Positions 1 through 25,000 of a stretch of 25,000 bases of DNA are shown here, piece after piece. Source of the stretch: Armadillidium nasatum (Eukaryota > Arthropoda > Malacostraca > Isopoda > Armadillidiidae); the NCBI GenBank assembly GCA_009176605.1, contig SEYY01022307.1, positions 77,501 to 102,500 of the forward strand. Direction: 5' to 3'. The translations under genes were made by a program, and so were the position numbers. Below the pieces are notes generated by a model. It was not told the DNA's origin. It saw only the letters and a list, made by a program, of their open reading frames with translations, and did not search any database. Within the stretch, counting starts at the first letter, position 1; the number at the start of each line of letters is the position of its first letter.

Positions 1-58
1 ATTAAGCTATCTTATTCAATAATACTCTTGTATAATATCGTATAAATTATAGGTTGTA

Positions 59-1020
<962 letters not shown>

Positions 1021-1022
1021 AG

Positions 1023-1317
<295 letters not shown>

Positions 1318-1985
1318 TTTGAAAGAGCTGACTTGGAACTACTAACTCCTGATAGTTCTCAAATATCTGATTGCGAGCAGAGAAAACATGATTGCTTTTT
1401 AAGTCTCAAGAATTCAGTTCCTTCATCTATCTATTTGTATAAACTTCCACTCATATGATTTTCTTCGAAAACGCTCAACTCATACCTTCCTCTGTCGATG
1501 ATACTTTTACATCTTGACGTTTCTTGGAAGGATTGCATAATCTCTCTTAGAAAACAAGTTCAATGATGGTGGATGTTCTGAGCTGTCTTCAAAATTTCTT
1601 CAAACTATTCCAGATATTTGTCCTCTTTTCTTGTACTGACTATGCCTTTCATCTTTGGATTGGTTCCATTCACACTGCATTAATTGAAAGTGTGGAATCA
1701 AGGGATTTTTGTCTAATTAACTCTTTCACTCTTACTAACTTTATCCAATCTCTTTCCGTTAGCATCCTTATACCATCCATATTACAAAGGTTATTGCCCT
1801 TCTGAACTCTCCTGTCGCGTACCTACTCGTCTGAAAAAGACTCGTGAGAGAATTCTTTCCACACTGCTCCATCCTTTCTCAATCCTCTTCTCTTACCCCT
1901 GACTTAACTGCTATGCTCAATCTTACATTTACTTCAATGGTAAAATCTGGAAAACTCTCCCCTTTTTCCATTATCTCAATTATCA
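1318..1985 (+). mobile_element. Decayed 3' fragment of the main jockey/CR1-like LINE (copy D)
   Basis: Read against copies A and B, this region follows the same order of landmarks. These are the stretch after the RT YADD box, the segment around CTTCGAAAAC, the segment encoding the conserved [15 protein letters not shown] block (here near 1650-1685), and the terminal CTCAATCTTACATTTACT block near 1915. It is 5' truncated at the (AAT)n array and fades out near 1980, before the family's 3' hairpin. Many substitutions and frameshifts break every frame; the longest open piece is about 80 codons (1563-1805). It is the most diverged of the four copies and so probably the oldest. No function is expected. 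Confidence 0.8.
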
Positions 1986-2073
1986 TTGATAATCACTTTC
2001 AAAAGCAATGAATTTGTATTTGAACATGTCGTTATTCGATTTGAGAATGATTTATTATTATTTTTAACCAGAG

Positions 2074-2075
<2 letters not shown>

Positions 2076-2162
<87 letters not shown>
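2076..2162. repeat. (AT)n microsatellite
   Basis: About 87 bp of uninterrupted AT. It separates the copy D fragment from a short spacer that carries an 11-bp perfect hairpin. Confidence 0.96.
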
Positions 2163-2163
<1 letters not shown>

Positions 2164-2170
2164 GAGTATA

Positions 2171-2196
2171 TGCAATTAAAAATAATTTTAATTGCA
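2171..2196. repeat. Perfect 11-bp inverted repeat, 4-nt loop
   Basis: The arms TGCAATTAAAA (2171-2181) and TTTTAATTGCA (2186-2196) are exact reverse complements around the loop ATAA. It lies between two (AT)n arrays. No U-run follows that would suggest a Pol III terminator, and there is no gene beside it. It may be chance in A+T-rich DNA or a relic of a small inverted-repeat element. Confidence 0.6.
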
Positions 2197-2288
2197 AATT
2201 ATTAAAATTAATCACAAATGTCCACCAAATTACAATCATTATTTCCACGCCCTAAATTAAAACCACCATCTAAAAAATAAATCTTTCT

Positions 2289-2398
<110 letters not shown>

Positions 2399-2521
2399 TA
2401 TTTATTATTATTTAAACCCTAGGTTGACCAATGCAAATTGAGAGATTACACTTTATTTATAAACACCAAATCATGAAATTATGCAAAATATACTCAAATT
2501 ACAATCAAATTAATAAACAAA

Positions 2522-2550
2522 CTTTCGCTCCGTTTTGGAGCCTCTTTCAG
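2522..2550 (-). other. Stem-loop with degenerate hammerhead-like core
   Basis: On the minus strand the order is CTGA, a short purine stretch, stem arm GCTCC, loop AAAAC, stem arm GGAGC, then GAAAG. Penelope-like elements are known to carry hammerhead ribozyme motifs with a CUGANGA-stem-GAAA core, and the position just after the endonuclease ORF fits. However, two extra bases sit between CTGA and the stem, and I see no clear stems I and III. This is either a decayed ribozyme or a plain 3' hairpin. Confidence 0.35.
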
Positions 2551-2592
2551 GTATAACTGATGCTGCGATCTTCTTTTCGTAGTTCTAGATTT

Positions 2593-2970
2593 TCATAATG
2601 GTAGTTGGTTATTGTAAAATTTATTAAAGAATGGAGAGCGGCACATGATAGAATTTTGTAATTGATCAATCTTGTAGTCACCTTCATTTTGATTATAGTT
2701 TGTTAAATTTTTTATACAGAAGGCTTCGGTTATTTCTCTTTTATTATAATTGTTTATATGTTTAATGGTACAACTATCATTTAGATTAATAATATGGTTA
2801 TTTTCTTGTCTATGTATGGTAAGGGCTGAATTTTGGTTGTCTGTTTGTAGGTCATATTTATGCTGGAATAATCTTCTATTGTAGTCAGTGGTTTCACCTA
2901 TATATTTTAGATAACAACCCAAACATGGTATACTATAGATGCATGGGGGGTTTGGACTTGGGGATTTTGG
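2593..2970 (-). pseudogene. GIY-YIG endonuclease region of a Penelope-like element
   Basis: The minus-strand frame contains IPCLGCYLKYIGET, which matches the Cys-x2-Cys plus YIG start of Penelope-like GIY-YIG domains. It is followed by an Arg-containing helix (YNRRLFQHK) and a conserved downstream Glu (ITEAFCI). The first Tyr of the GIY half is present (the IYS before IPC), and the open frame reaches upstream past the first Met of the 109-codon piece. In intact elements this domain nicks target DNA to start integration. Here it is separated from the preceding coding segment by a frame change at an 11-base A homopolymer (complement of about 2980-2990), and the RT is missing. It is therefore a broken remnant. 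A free-standing GIY-YIG gene is less likely because the flanking C-terminal RT-side segment is also recognisable. Confidence 0.72.
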
Positions 2971-2974
2971 GGGT

Positions 2975-3181
2975 TTAAATTTTTTTTTTTAAGATAATAT
3001 TTTTGGATGGGACTAAGGGAATGTTTTTTGGAATTACTTTTTTTAAATGTTTAATGTTTATGTGTGGAATGGTTAAAAAGTTTTTATCTATTGAGTGTTC
3101 ATTTATTTTTATGGAATAGAATTTAGTTTTTGCTTTTCTAAATGATTTGTCGATTATATGTGAATATAACTCAAAAACCAA
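2975..3181 (-). pseudogene. Region after the RT domain of a Penelope-like element, truncated
   Basis: A 68-codon minus-strand frame whose second half (NFLTIPHINIKHLKKVIPK) looks like the spacer between RT and endonuclease in Penelope-like elements. In the family this usually reads as a (F/Y)xTIPY-like block followed by a basic helix. It ends at a stop directly after the A homopolymer and continues in another frame as the GIY-YIG part. Upstream it meets (AT)n at 3188, so the RT core is not present. Confidence 0.6.
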
Positions 3182-3184
3182 TAA

Positions 3185-3852
<668 letters not shown>

Positions 3853-4051
3853 TAAATTATTTGCACGATGTCTTTCGAGTTGCTTATTTTATTCCCCCTT
3901 TTGAAGATTTATTTCCTTCAAAGGAGTTTTTAATTAAATAATGAAATAAATTGAAAATAAAAGCTTTGCAAATAGAATAAAAATAGCTTTTCTGTGAAGA
4001 GAGTTTATGTCTTTTTCTCTCTCTATAACTTTGATCAATTTGTCATTTAAA

Positions 4052-6293
<2,242 letters not shown>

Positions 6294-6488
6294 ACATAAA
6301 TACAAAAAGTTCTTGAAATATGTTTGAAGCGAAATTCAAAACTACATATTTATTTACCACATATTTGGAAACGTTTCATAGTTACGTATTTCTTACAGTA
6401 TAAATTTTTTCAGTTGCCAGAAGGAAATATTTTGCAGGTTATTTAATTTCCTATCCACTTAATGTAATAGCGCACCTGCTAAAGAATT

Positions 6489-6602
<114 letters not shown>

Positions 6603-6604
6603 AA

Positions 6605-9112
<2,508 letters not shown>

Positions 9113-9140
<28 letters not shown>

Positions 9141-9465
9141 TTTCAATGTTCACCACCGCCAATGGCTTTCATCTAGTTCTCAAGATCCAGCTGGTGAACT
9201 CGCCTTCCAATTTTCTATCCAGAACAACCTTGAGCAGTTGGTGCAACTCCCTACCCGTATCCCTGACCGTCTTGGTGATGAACCCAACATTCTAGACCTT
9301 TTTCTAACTTCTAATCCTTCTCCTTATACTGTTAAACTCTTTCCTCCTCTGGGTTCATCCGATCACCTTCTTATCTCTGTATCTTGTCCTGTCTCTTCAA
9401 GTCTTCCGCAAGAACGGCCCCCGCCATTCGGCGAGGAGACGTTTCTGGCATTTCGGTGCCACTAA
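9113..9465 (+). pseudogene. AP-endonuclease C-terminal part, LINE copy A
   Basis: In the frame after the first shift the region reads [11 protein letters not shown] (from about 9133), the Asp/Asn active-site box of APE-type LINE endonucleases. [12 protein letters not shown] follows, then GSSDHLLIS (about 9352-9378), the terminal Ser-Asp-His motif. All catalytic positions I can check are intact. The frame ends at 9465 after an extra T near 9425; the equivalent position in copy B continues without interruption into the linker. Confidence 0.82.
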
Positions 9466-10798
9466 CTGGTCTGACTTGCGGTCGTACTTTTCTGATTTTC
9501 CATGGAATGATTACTGTTTCCGTGGGAGGGGTCCCTCGGAGTGTGCTGAGCGCATAACTGAGGTGATTTTCTCTGGCATGGAGGCGTACATTCCATATTC
9601 TTTCCCTTCCACTAAACCTAATAAACCTTGGTTTAACTCTGCTTGTTCTCGTGCTATCCGCCGCAGGGATGCTGCCTTCAGGGACTACCGTCGTCTTCAA
9701 ACTCCAGAATCTCATGCATCTTATATTTCATCCCGGAATCGTGCAAAATCTATTCTTCGAGATACTAAAAACTCTTTTCTCCGTCTCAAATGCAATAATC
9801 TTTCTGGCTCCTCTTCCTCTCGCCCTTTCTGGCATTTTGCAAAAAATGTCAACTCTAACTTTGCTTCTTCCTCTTTCCCTCCTCTAGTATCTTCTGACGG
9901 TACAACTGCCGTTTTGCCTTCCTCTAAAGCTGAACTCTTTGCTCAAACTTTTGCCTTAAATTCAACCTTAGACGATTCCGGAGCTGTTCCTACTCCTTCA
10001 ACCCCCTCTAACTCATTTATGCCTAAAATTGTAATTTCTTCTAAAGACGTCACTTCTGCTCTCTCTGAGCTTAACACTAAGAAGGCGTACGGTCCTGATG
10101 GTATCCCTCCTGTGGTTCTCAAAACTTGTGCTTCCGAGCTTGCACCCTGCCTTGGTAAACTATTTCGTCTTTGTCTTTCTACTTCAACCTTCCCTTCTTG
10201 CTGGAAACGTGCGCTCATTCAGCCTGTGCCGAAGAAGGGGGACCCCTCTCAGCCCTCTAACTATCGTCCTATTTCTTTAACCTCCGTTCTTTCTAAAGTT
10301 TTCGAATCTATCCTTAACAGGAAGATTTGGAAACATCTCAATTCTTCTAATCTTATCTCAGATCGCCAGTATGGCTTTCGAAAGAAACGCTCTACTGGTG
10401 ATCTTCTTTCCCTTCTCTCTGACTCTTGGTCCTCCGCTCTTCGGCATTTCGGTGAATCTTTTGCTGTAGCGCTGGACATATCGAAAGCTTTCGATAGAGT
10501 CTGGCACAAAGCTTTGATTTCCAAACTTCCCTCTTTCGGAATCTATCCTTCTCTCTGTGACCTTCTCTCTGATTTCCTTTCGGGTCGTTCTATAGCAGCT
10601 GTTGTAGACGGCCACCGTTCATCCTATAAATCTATTAATAGTGGTGTTCCTCAAGGATCTGTCCTATCCCCAACACTTTTTCTGTTTTTCATTAATGACC
10701 TTCTCTCTATTACTTCATCTCCTATCCACTCCTATGCTGATGACTCCACCCTTCATTACTCTTTTCAATTTGAAAGACGCCCTCCCAGCAACAGTTAA
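9429..10798 (+). pseudogene. Reverse transcriptase core, LINE copy A (YADD intact)
   Basis: An open frame covers the linker and the RT fingers and palm. Landmarks are [11 protein letters not shown] (near 10080), [19 protein letters not shown] (about 10219-10280), [24 protein letters not shown] (near 10474, first catalytic Asp), [10 protein letters not shown] (near 10643) and YADD at 10733-10744 (second and third catalytic Asp). The order and residues match LINE RTs of the jockey/CR1 group. The frame ends at 10798 because one C is missing from a short C-run near 10783. All catalytic Asp residues are present, in contrast to copy B. It would copy the element RNA at the nicked target. Confidence 0.88.
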
Positions 10799-11569
10799 TA
10801 GAGGCAAGGAGGGTGGCCTTGGAGCAACTAACCTCTGATCTATCTCTCATTTCAAATTGGGGCAAAGAAAAACATGGTCGTTTTCAATGCCTCAAAAACT
10901 CAATTCCTCCATCTCTCTACTCGACACAATCTTCCACACAACTACGATATCTTCTTCGAAAACACGCAACTCAAACCTTCATCTCTCCTTAATATTCTCG
11001 GTGTTTCTTTTTCTCGTGATCTTTCTTGGAAAGGATCACATTACCTCTCTTTCTAAACAAGCTTCTAAGAGGTTGGGTGTTCTGAGGCGCCTTCAGTATT
11101 TCTTCACACCACCCCAGTTGCTTGCTCTGTATAGGGGTGTTGTTCGCCCCTGTATGGAGTATGCGTCACACATCTGGGGTGGTTCCACACACACAGCTCT
11201 CCTGGAAAAGGTGGAGTCTAGAGCTTTTCGCTTATCAATTCTCCTGCTCTCACTAATTCTCTCCAATCTCTTTCTGCCCGTCGAAATGTTGCGTCACTCT
11301 CTCTCTACTATCGCTATTACAATGGACACTGCTCTTCTGAACTCTCTCGTCGCATACCTCCTCCATTAAGAAGGGCTCGTGCGACTCGTCTTTCTACACA
11401 GTCTCATCCTTTCTCTGTCCAACTCTCTGACCCCAGACTTAACCTCTATGCTCAATCTTACATTTACTCTACTGGTAAAGTCTGGAACACACTTCCTTCA
11501 TCTATTTTCCCAACTTCCTATGACTTAAGCACCTTTAAACGCCGTGTATCAGGTCATGTCGGCCTGTAA
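10785..11569 (+). pseudogene. RT thumb and C-terminal region, LINE copy A
   Basis: The C-terminal 260 or so codons are spread over several frames by single-base changes: an extra A near 10873, an extra G near 11033 and a missing C near 11229. Conserved pieces include [68 protein letters not shown] and the C-terminal [14 protein letters not shown]. The stop at 11567-11569 follows a Gly-His-Val-Gly-Leu end, probably the family's normal C-terminus, since copy B differs there by one extra C. Confidence 0.82.
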
Positions 11570-11598
11570 ATTGACTATGTTTCCGACTTTCCTCCCAA

Positions 11599-11643
11599 CT
11601 CTGGTGGAACAATGGTAGGCCTCTGGCCTTTGCCCACCAGAGG
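11599..11643 (+). other. Two mutually exclusive 3'-end hairpins of the LINE (copy A)
   Basis: Just before the A-tail, CCACCAGAG (11634-11642) can pair perfectly over 9 bp with CTCTGGTGG (11599-11607). The overlapping CCAGAGG (11637-11643) can instead pair over 7 bp with CCTCTGG (11620-11626). The two stems share bases and cannot form together. The same arrangement is exact in copy B (19718-19762). The 3' ends of many LINE RNAs are folded structures recognised by their RT, so this is a candidate recognition element. Confidence 0.65.
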
Positions 11644-11645
11644 AG

Positions 11646-15377
<3,732 letters not shown>

Positions 15378-15518
15378 GATTATCTTATAATGGGAGGGAT
15401 AGTTGTACAAAGGGTGGGGAATATGATTTTCAGATAAAGTTGACCTTTTAAGGAATGCGTTATAGACGTGTTCCACTTGTCGAGCGTTTGAGAATCAATA
15501 TATGCCTCCCTAGTACTT

Positions 15519-15557
15519 CTGGGGAGTCATCCCCCCCCTGGGGAGTCATCCCCCCCC
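15519..15557 (+). repeat. Tandem duplication of a 19-20 bp G4/C7-8 unit
   Basis: CTGGGGAGTCAT followed by a run of 7 to 8 C occurs twice in direct succession (15519-15537 and 15538-15557), just before the polypurine tract of the BEL/Pao element. Each unit can form a small GGGG/CCCC hairpin. The C-run lengths are prone to slippage. Confidence 0.85.
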
Positions 15558-15564
15558 GGGAGGA
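15558..15564 (+). promoter_or_regulatory. Probable polypurine tract (GGGAGGA) of the BEL/Pao element
   Basis: A short purine run placed about 180 bp after the polyprotein stop and directly before a sequence that starts TATTAGAATT. BEL/Pao elements often have GGGAGGA-type tracts next to an LTR that begins TGTTAG or similar. This primes plus-strand DNA synthesis in intact elements. Confidence 0.5.
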
Positions 15565-17010
<1,446 letters not shown>

Positions 17011-17149
17011 ATTATTTATTTTTATTTTTTTTTACTCAAACAATAATAATAATAATAAATTGGAATTTCTCTTTTAATTAGTGAAGCCTGAAATTAAATG
17101 AAAAAATCTGAAATATAAAAATAAAATAAAAATAAATATTAAAACAATA

Positions 17150-17284
<135 letters not shown>

Positions 17285-17403
17285 CTCCGTTAATATTCTA
17301 TATTAACGTACCTTGAATTTATTTTCAAATTGACACTTCAACATTGTTTTATTGTATGTAACGATCTGTTGTTGCATATTATAGAGAATTATTTCCTACT
17401 AAA

Positions 17404-19673
<2,270 letters not shown>

Positions 19674-19717
19674 ATATATATATATTTTTTTTTTTTTTTT
19701 TTATTTTTTTTATTTCT

Positions 19718-19762
19718 CCTCTGGTGGGCAAAGGCCAGAGGCCTACCATTGTTCCACCAGAG
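19718..19762 (-). other. Two mutually exclusive 3'-end hairpins of the LINE (copy B)
   Basis: The same stems as in copy A. On the plus strand, CTCTGGTGG (19719-19727) pairs with CCACCAGAG (19754-19762), and CCTCTGG (19718-19724) pairs with CCAGAGG (19735-19741). The arms are unchanged between copies A and B. Since those copies are nearly identical overall, this alone does not prove selection. Confidence 0.65.
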
Positions 19763-22163
19763 TTGGGAGGAAAGTCGGAAACATGGTCAAATTAAAGGCC
19801 GACATGACCTGATACACGGGCGTTTAAAGGTGCTTAAGTCATAGGTAGTTGGGAAAATAGATGAAGGAAGTGTGTTCCAGACTTTACCAATAGAGTAAAT
19901 GTAAGATTGAGCATAGAGGTTAAGTCTGGGTTCAGAGAGTTGGACAGAGAAAGGATGAGACTGTGTAGAAAGACGAGTCGCACGAGCCCTTCTTAATGGA
20001 GGAGGTATGCGACGAGAGAGTTCAGAAGAGCAGTGTCCATTGTAATAGCGATAGTAGAGAGAGAGTGACGCAACATTTCGACGGGCAGAAAGAGATTGGA
20101 GAGAATTAGTAAGAGCAGGAGAATTGATAAGGCGAAAAGCTCTAGACTCCACCTTTTCCAGGAGAGCTGTGTGTGTGGAACCACCCCAGATGTGTGACGC
20201 ATACTCCATACAGGGGTGAACAACACCCCTATACAGAGCAAGCAACTGGGGTGGTGTGAAGAAATACTGAAGGCGCCTCAGAACACCTATCCTCTTAGAA
20301 GCTTGTTTAGAAAGAGAGATAATGTGATCTTTCCAAGAAAGATCACGAGAAAAAGAAACACCGAGAATATTAAGGAGAGATGAAGGTTTGAGTTGCGTGT
20401 TTTCGAAGAAGATATCGTAGTTGTGTGGAAGATTGTGTCGAGTAGAGAGATGGAGGAATTGAGTTTTTGAGGCATTGAAAACGAACATGTTTTCTTTGCC
20501 CCAATTGGAAATGAGAGATAGATCAGAGGTTAGTTGCTCCAAGGCCACCCTCCTTGCCTCTATTAACTGTTGCTGGGAGGGGCGTCTTTCAAAATGAAAA
20601 GAGTAATGAAGGGTGGAGACATCAGCATAGGAGTGGATAGGAGATGAAGTAATAGAGAGAAGGTCATTAATGAAAAACAGAAAAAGAGTTGGGGATAGGA
20701 CAGAACCTTGAGGAACACCACTATTAATAGATTTATAGGATGAACGGTGGCCATCTACAACAGCTGCTATAGAACGACGGGAAAGGAAATCAGAGAGAAG
20801 GTCACAGAGAGAAGGATAGATTCCGAAAGAGGGAAGTTTGGAAATCAAAGCTTTGTGCCAGACTCTATCGAAAGCTTTCGATATGTCCAGCGCTACAGCA
20901 AAAGATTCACCGAAATGCCGAAGAGCGGAGGACCAAGAGTCAGAGAGAAGGGAAAGAAGATCACCAGTAGAGCGTTTCTTTCGAAAGCCATACTGGCGAT
21001 CAGAGATAAGATTAGAAGAATTGAGATGTTTCCAAATCTTCCTGTTAAGGATAGATTCGAAAACTTTAGAAAGAACGGAGGTTAAAGAAATAGGACGATA
21101 GTTAGAGGGCTGAGAGGGGTCCCCCTTCTTCGGCACAGGCTGAATGAGCGCACGTTTCCAGCAAGAAGGGAAGGTTGAAGTAGAAAGACATAGACGAAAT
21201 AGTTTACCAAGGCAGGGTGCAAGCTTGGAAGCACAAGTTTTGAGAACCACAGGAGGGATACCATCAGGACCGTACGCCTTCTTAGTGTTAAGCTCAGAGA
21301 GAGCAGAAGTGACGTCTTTAGAAGAAATTACAATTTTAGGCATAAATGAGTTAGAGGGGGTTGAAGGAGTAGGAACAGCTCCGGAATCGTCTAAGGTTGA
21401 ATTTAAGGCAAAAGTTTGAGAAAAGAGTTCAGCTTTAGAGGAAGGCAAAACGGCAGTTGTACCGTCAGAAGATACTAGAGGAGGGAAAGAGGAAGAAGCA
21501 AAGTTAGAGTTGACATTTTTCGCAAAATGCCAGAAAGGGCGAGAGGAAGAGGAGCCAGAAAGATTATTGCATTTGCGACGGAGAAAAGAGTTTTTAGTAT
21601 CTCGAAGAATAGATTTTGCACGATTCCGGGATGAAATATAAGATGCATGAGATTCTGGAGTTTGAAGACGACGGTAGTCCCTGAAGGCAGCATCCCTGCG
21701 TCGGATAGCATGAGAACAAGCAGAGTTAAACCAAGGTTTATTAGGTTTAGTGGAAGGGAAAGAATATGGAATGTACGCCTCCATGCCAGAGAGAATCACC
21801 TCAGTTATGCGCTCAGCGCACTCCGAGGGACCCCTCCCACGGAAACAGTAATCATTCCATGGAAAATCAGAAAAGTACGACCGCAAGTCAGACCAGTTAG
21901 TGGCACCGAAATGCCAGAAACGTCTCCTCGCCGATGGCGGGGGCCGTTCTTGCGGAAGACTTGAAGAGACAGGACAAGATACGGAGATAAGATGGTGATC
22001 GGATGAACCCAGAGGAGGAAAGAGTTTAACAGTATAAGGAGAAGGATTAGAAGTTAGAAAAAGGTCTAGAATGTTGGGTTCATCACCAAGACGGTCAGGG
22101 ATACGGGTAGGGAGTTGCACCAACTGCTCAAGGTTGTTCTGGATAGAAAATTGGAAGGCGAGT

Positions 22164-23768
<1,605 letters not shown>

Positions 23769-23868
23769 AACTTGAAAAATAATATTCAAACATGTATTAA
23801 TTGTTGAATTCATGTTTTGCTTCAATTCCCTTTTGTTTATTTATTTATTTATTTTGTATTCGTGTTAT

Positions 23869-23994
<126 letters not shown>

Positions 23995-24155
23995 TACATT
24001 AAGTATTCAGAATGTTCTTTCAAAACTTTTTAGGAAGAACAACTTTTTATTAGTTTAAAGATTTTCTAATATTTCATTTGTGTTTCATTTTTTTAATTCT
24101 ATAATTCCTTCAAGGTGTTTGCTTTGGAGTTTTACTATTGGCGAATTTTTGTCCA

Positions 24156-25000
<845 letters not shown>

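Noticed and set aside
2593..2970. Free-standing host GIY-YIG nuclease such as a SLX1-like gene
   Set aside because: The adjacent post-RT block and the position at a fragment edge point to a Penelope-like element, and the frame is broken.
9371..10615. Minus-strand frames over LINE copy A (and matching plus-strand frames over copy B)
   Set aside because: They are shadow frames opposite the RT coding strand, with no motifs of their own.

Overview
The window is eukaryotic, animal-type repeat DNA with no recognisable host gene. About one fifth of it (my rough sum, about 5 kb) is (AT)n microsatellite in some 20 arrays of 80 to 730 bp. There are also (AAT)n, (GT)n, (GA)n and a long poly(T). Between the arrays lie retrotransposon fragments from at least five lineages and two short inverted-repeat DNA transposons. 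The main LINE family resembles jockey-type ORFs that are abundant in decapod crustacean genomes. Together with the extreme (AT)n load, known in penaeid shrimp, this suggests a decapod. That is inference from memory, not a database result.

Layout, left to right. 59-308: (AT)n/(GT)n. 309-1020: A+T-rich spacer. 1023-1317: (AAT)n. 1318-1985: old, heavily mutated 3' fragment of the main jockey/CR1-like LINE (copy D). 2410-3187, minus strand: 3' end of a Penelope-like element with its GIY-YIG endonuclease region. 3188-6293: very long (AT)n arrays, a (GA)n block and a decayed reverse transcriptase relic near 5010-5330. 6605-7594: 3' part of a second LINE family with a CCHC zinc-knuckle tail. 8585-11662: nearly complete ORF2 unit of the main LINE (copy A, plus strand) with intact catalytic motifs but about six single-base frameshifts. 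12681-15377: open 898-codon 3' half of a BEL/Pao polyprotein (end of RT, RNase H, integrase), followed by a polypurine tract and probable 3' LTR. 16449-17547: three more (AT)n arrays. 17575-19289: moderate-GC sequence I cannot assign. 19427-19673 and 22743-23033: two copies, in opposite orientation, of a hAT-like MITE made of GATACC hexamers. Between them, minus strand, 19685-22589: LINE copy B, with an 812-codon ORF whose RT active site reads YADV instead of YADD. 23034-24282: more (AT)n. 24282-25000: a third, decayed copy (copy C) running off the window.

The genes do not form a pathway; each element encodes its own replication enzymes. What links them is that essentially every element fragment starts or ends at a microsatellite, and both MITEs sit wholly inside (AT)n. 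This could reflect insertion preference, repeat growth at junctions, or assembly joins across low-complexity sequence. I found no convincing novel multi-gene system. The most interesting items are the (AT)n association, the GATACC MITE pair, the two mutually exclusive hairpins at the LINE 3' end and the Penelope-like fragment.
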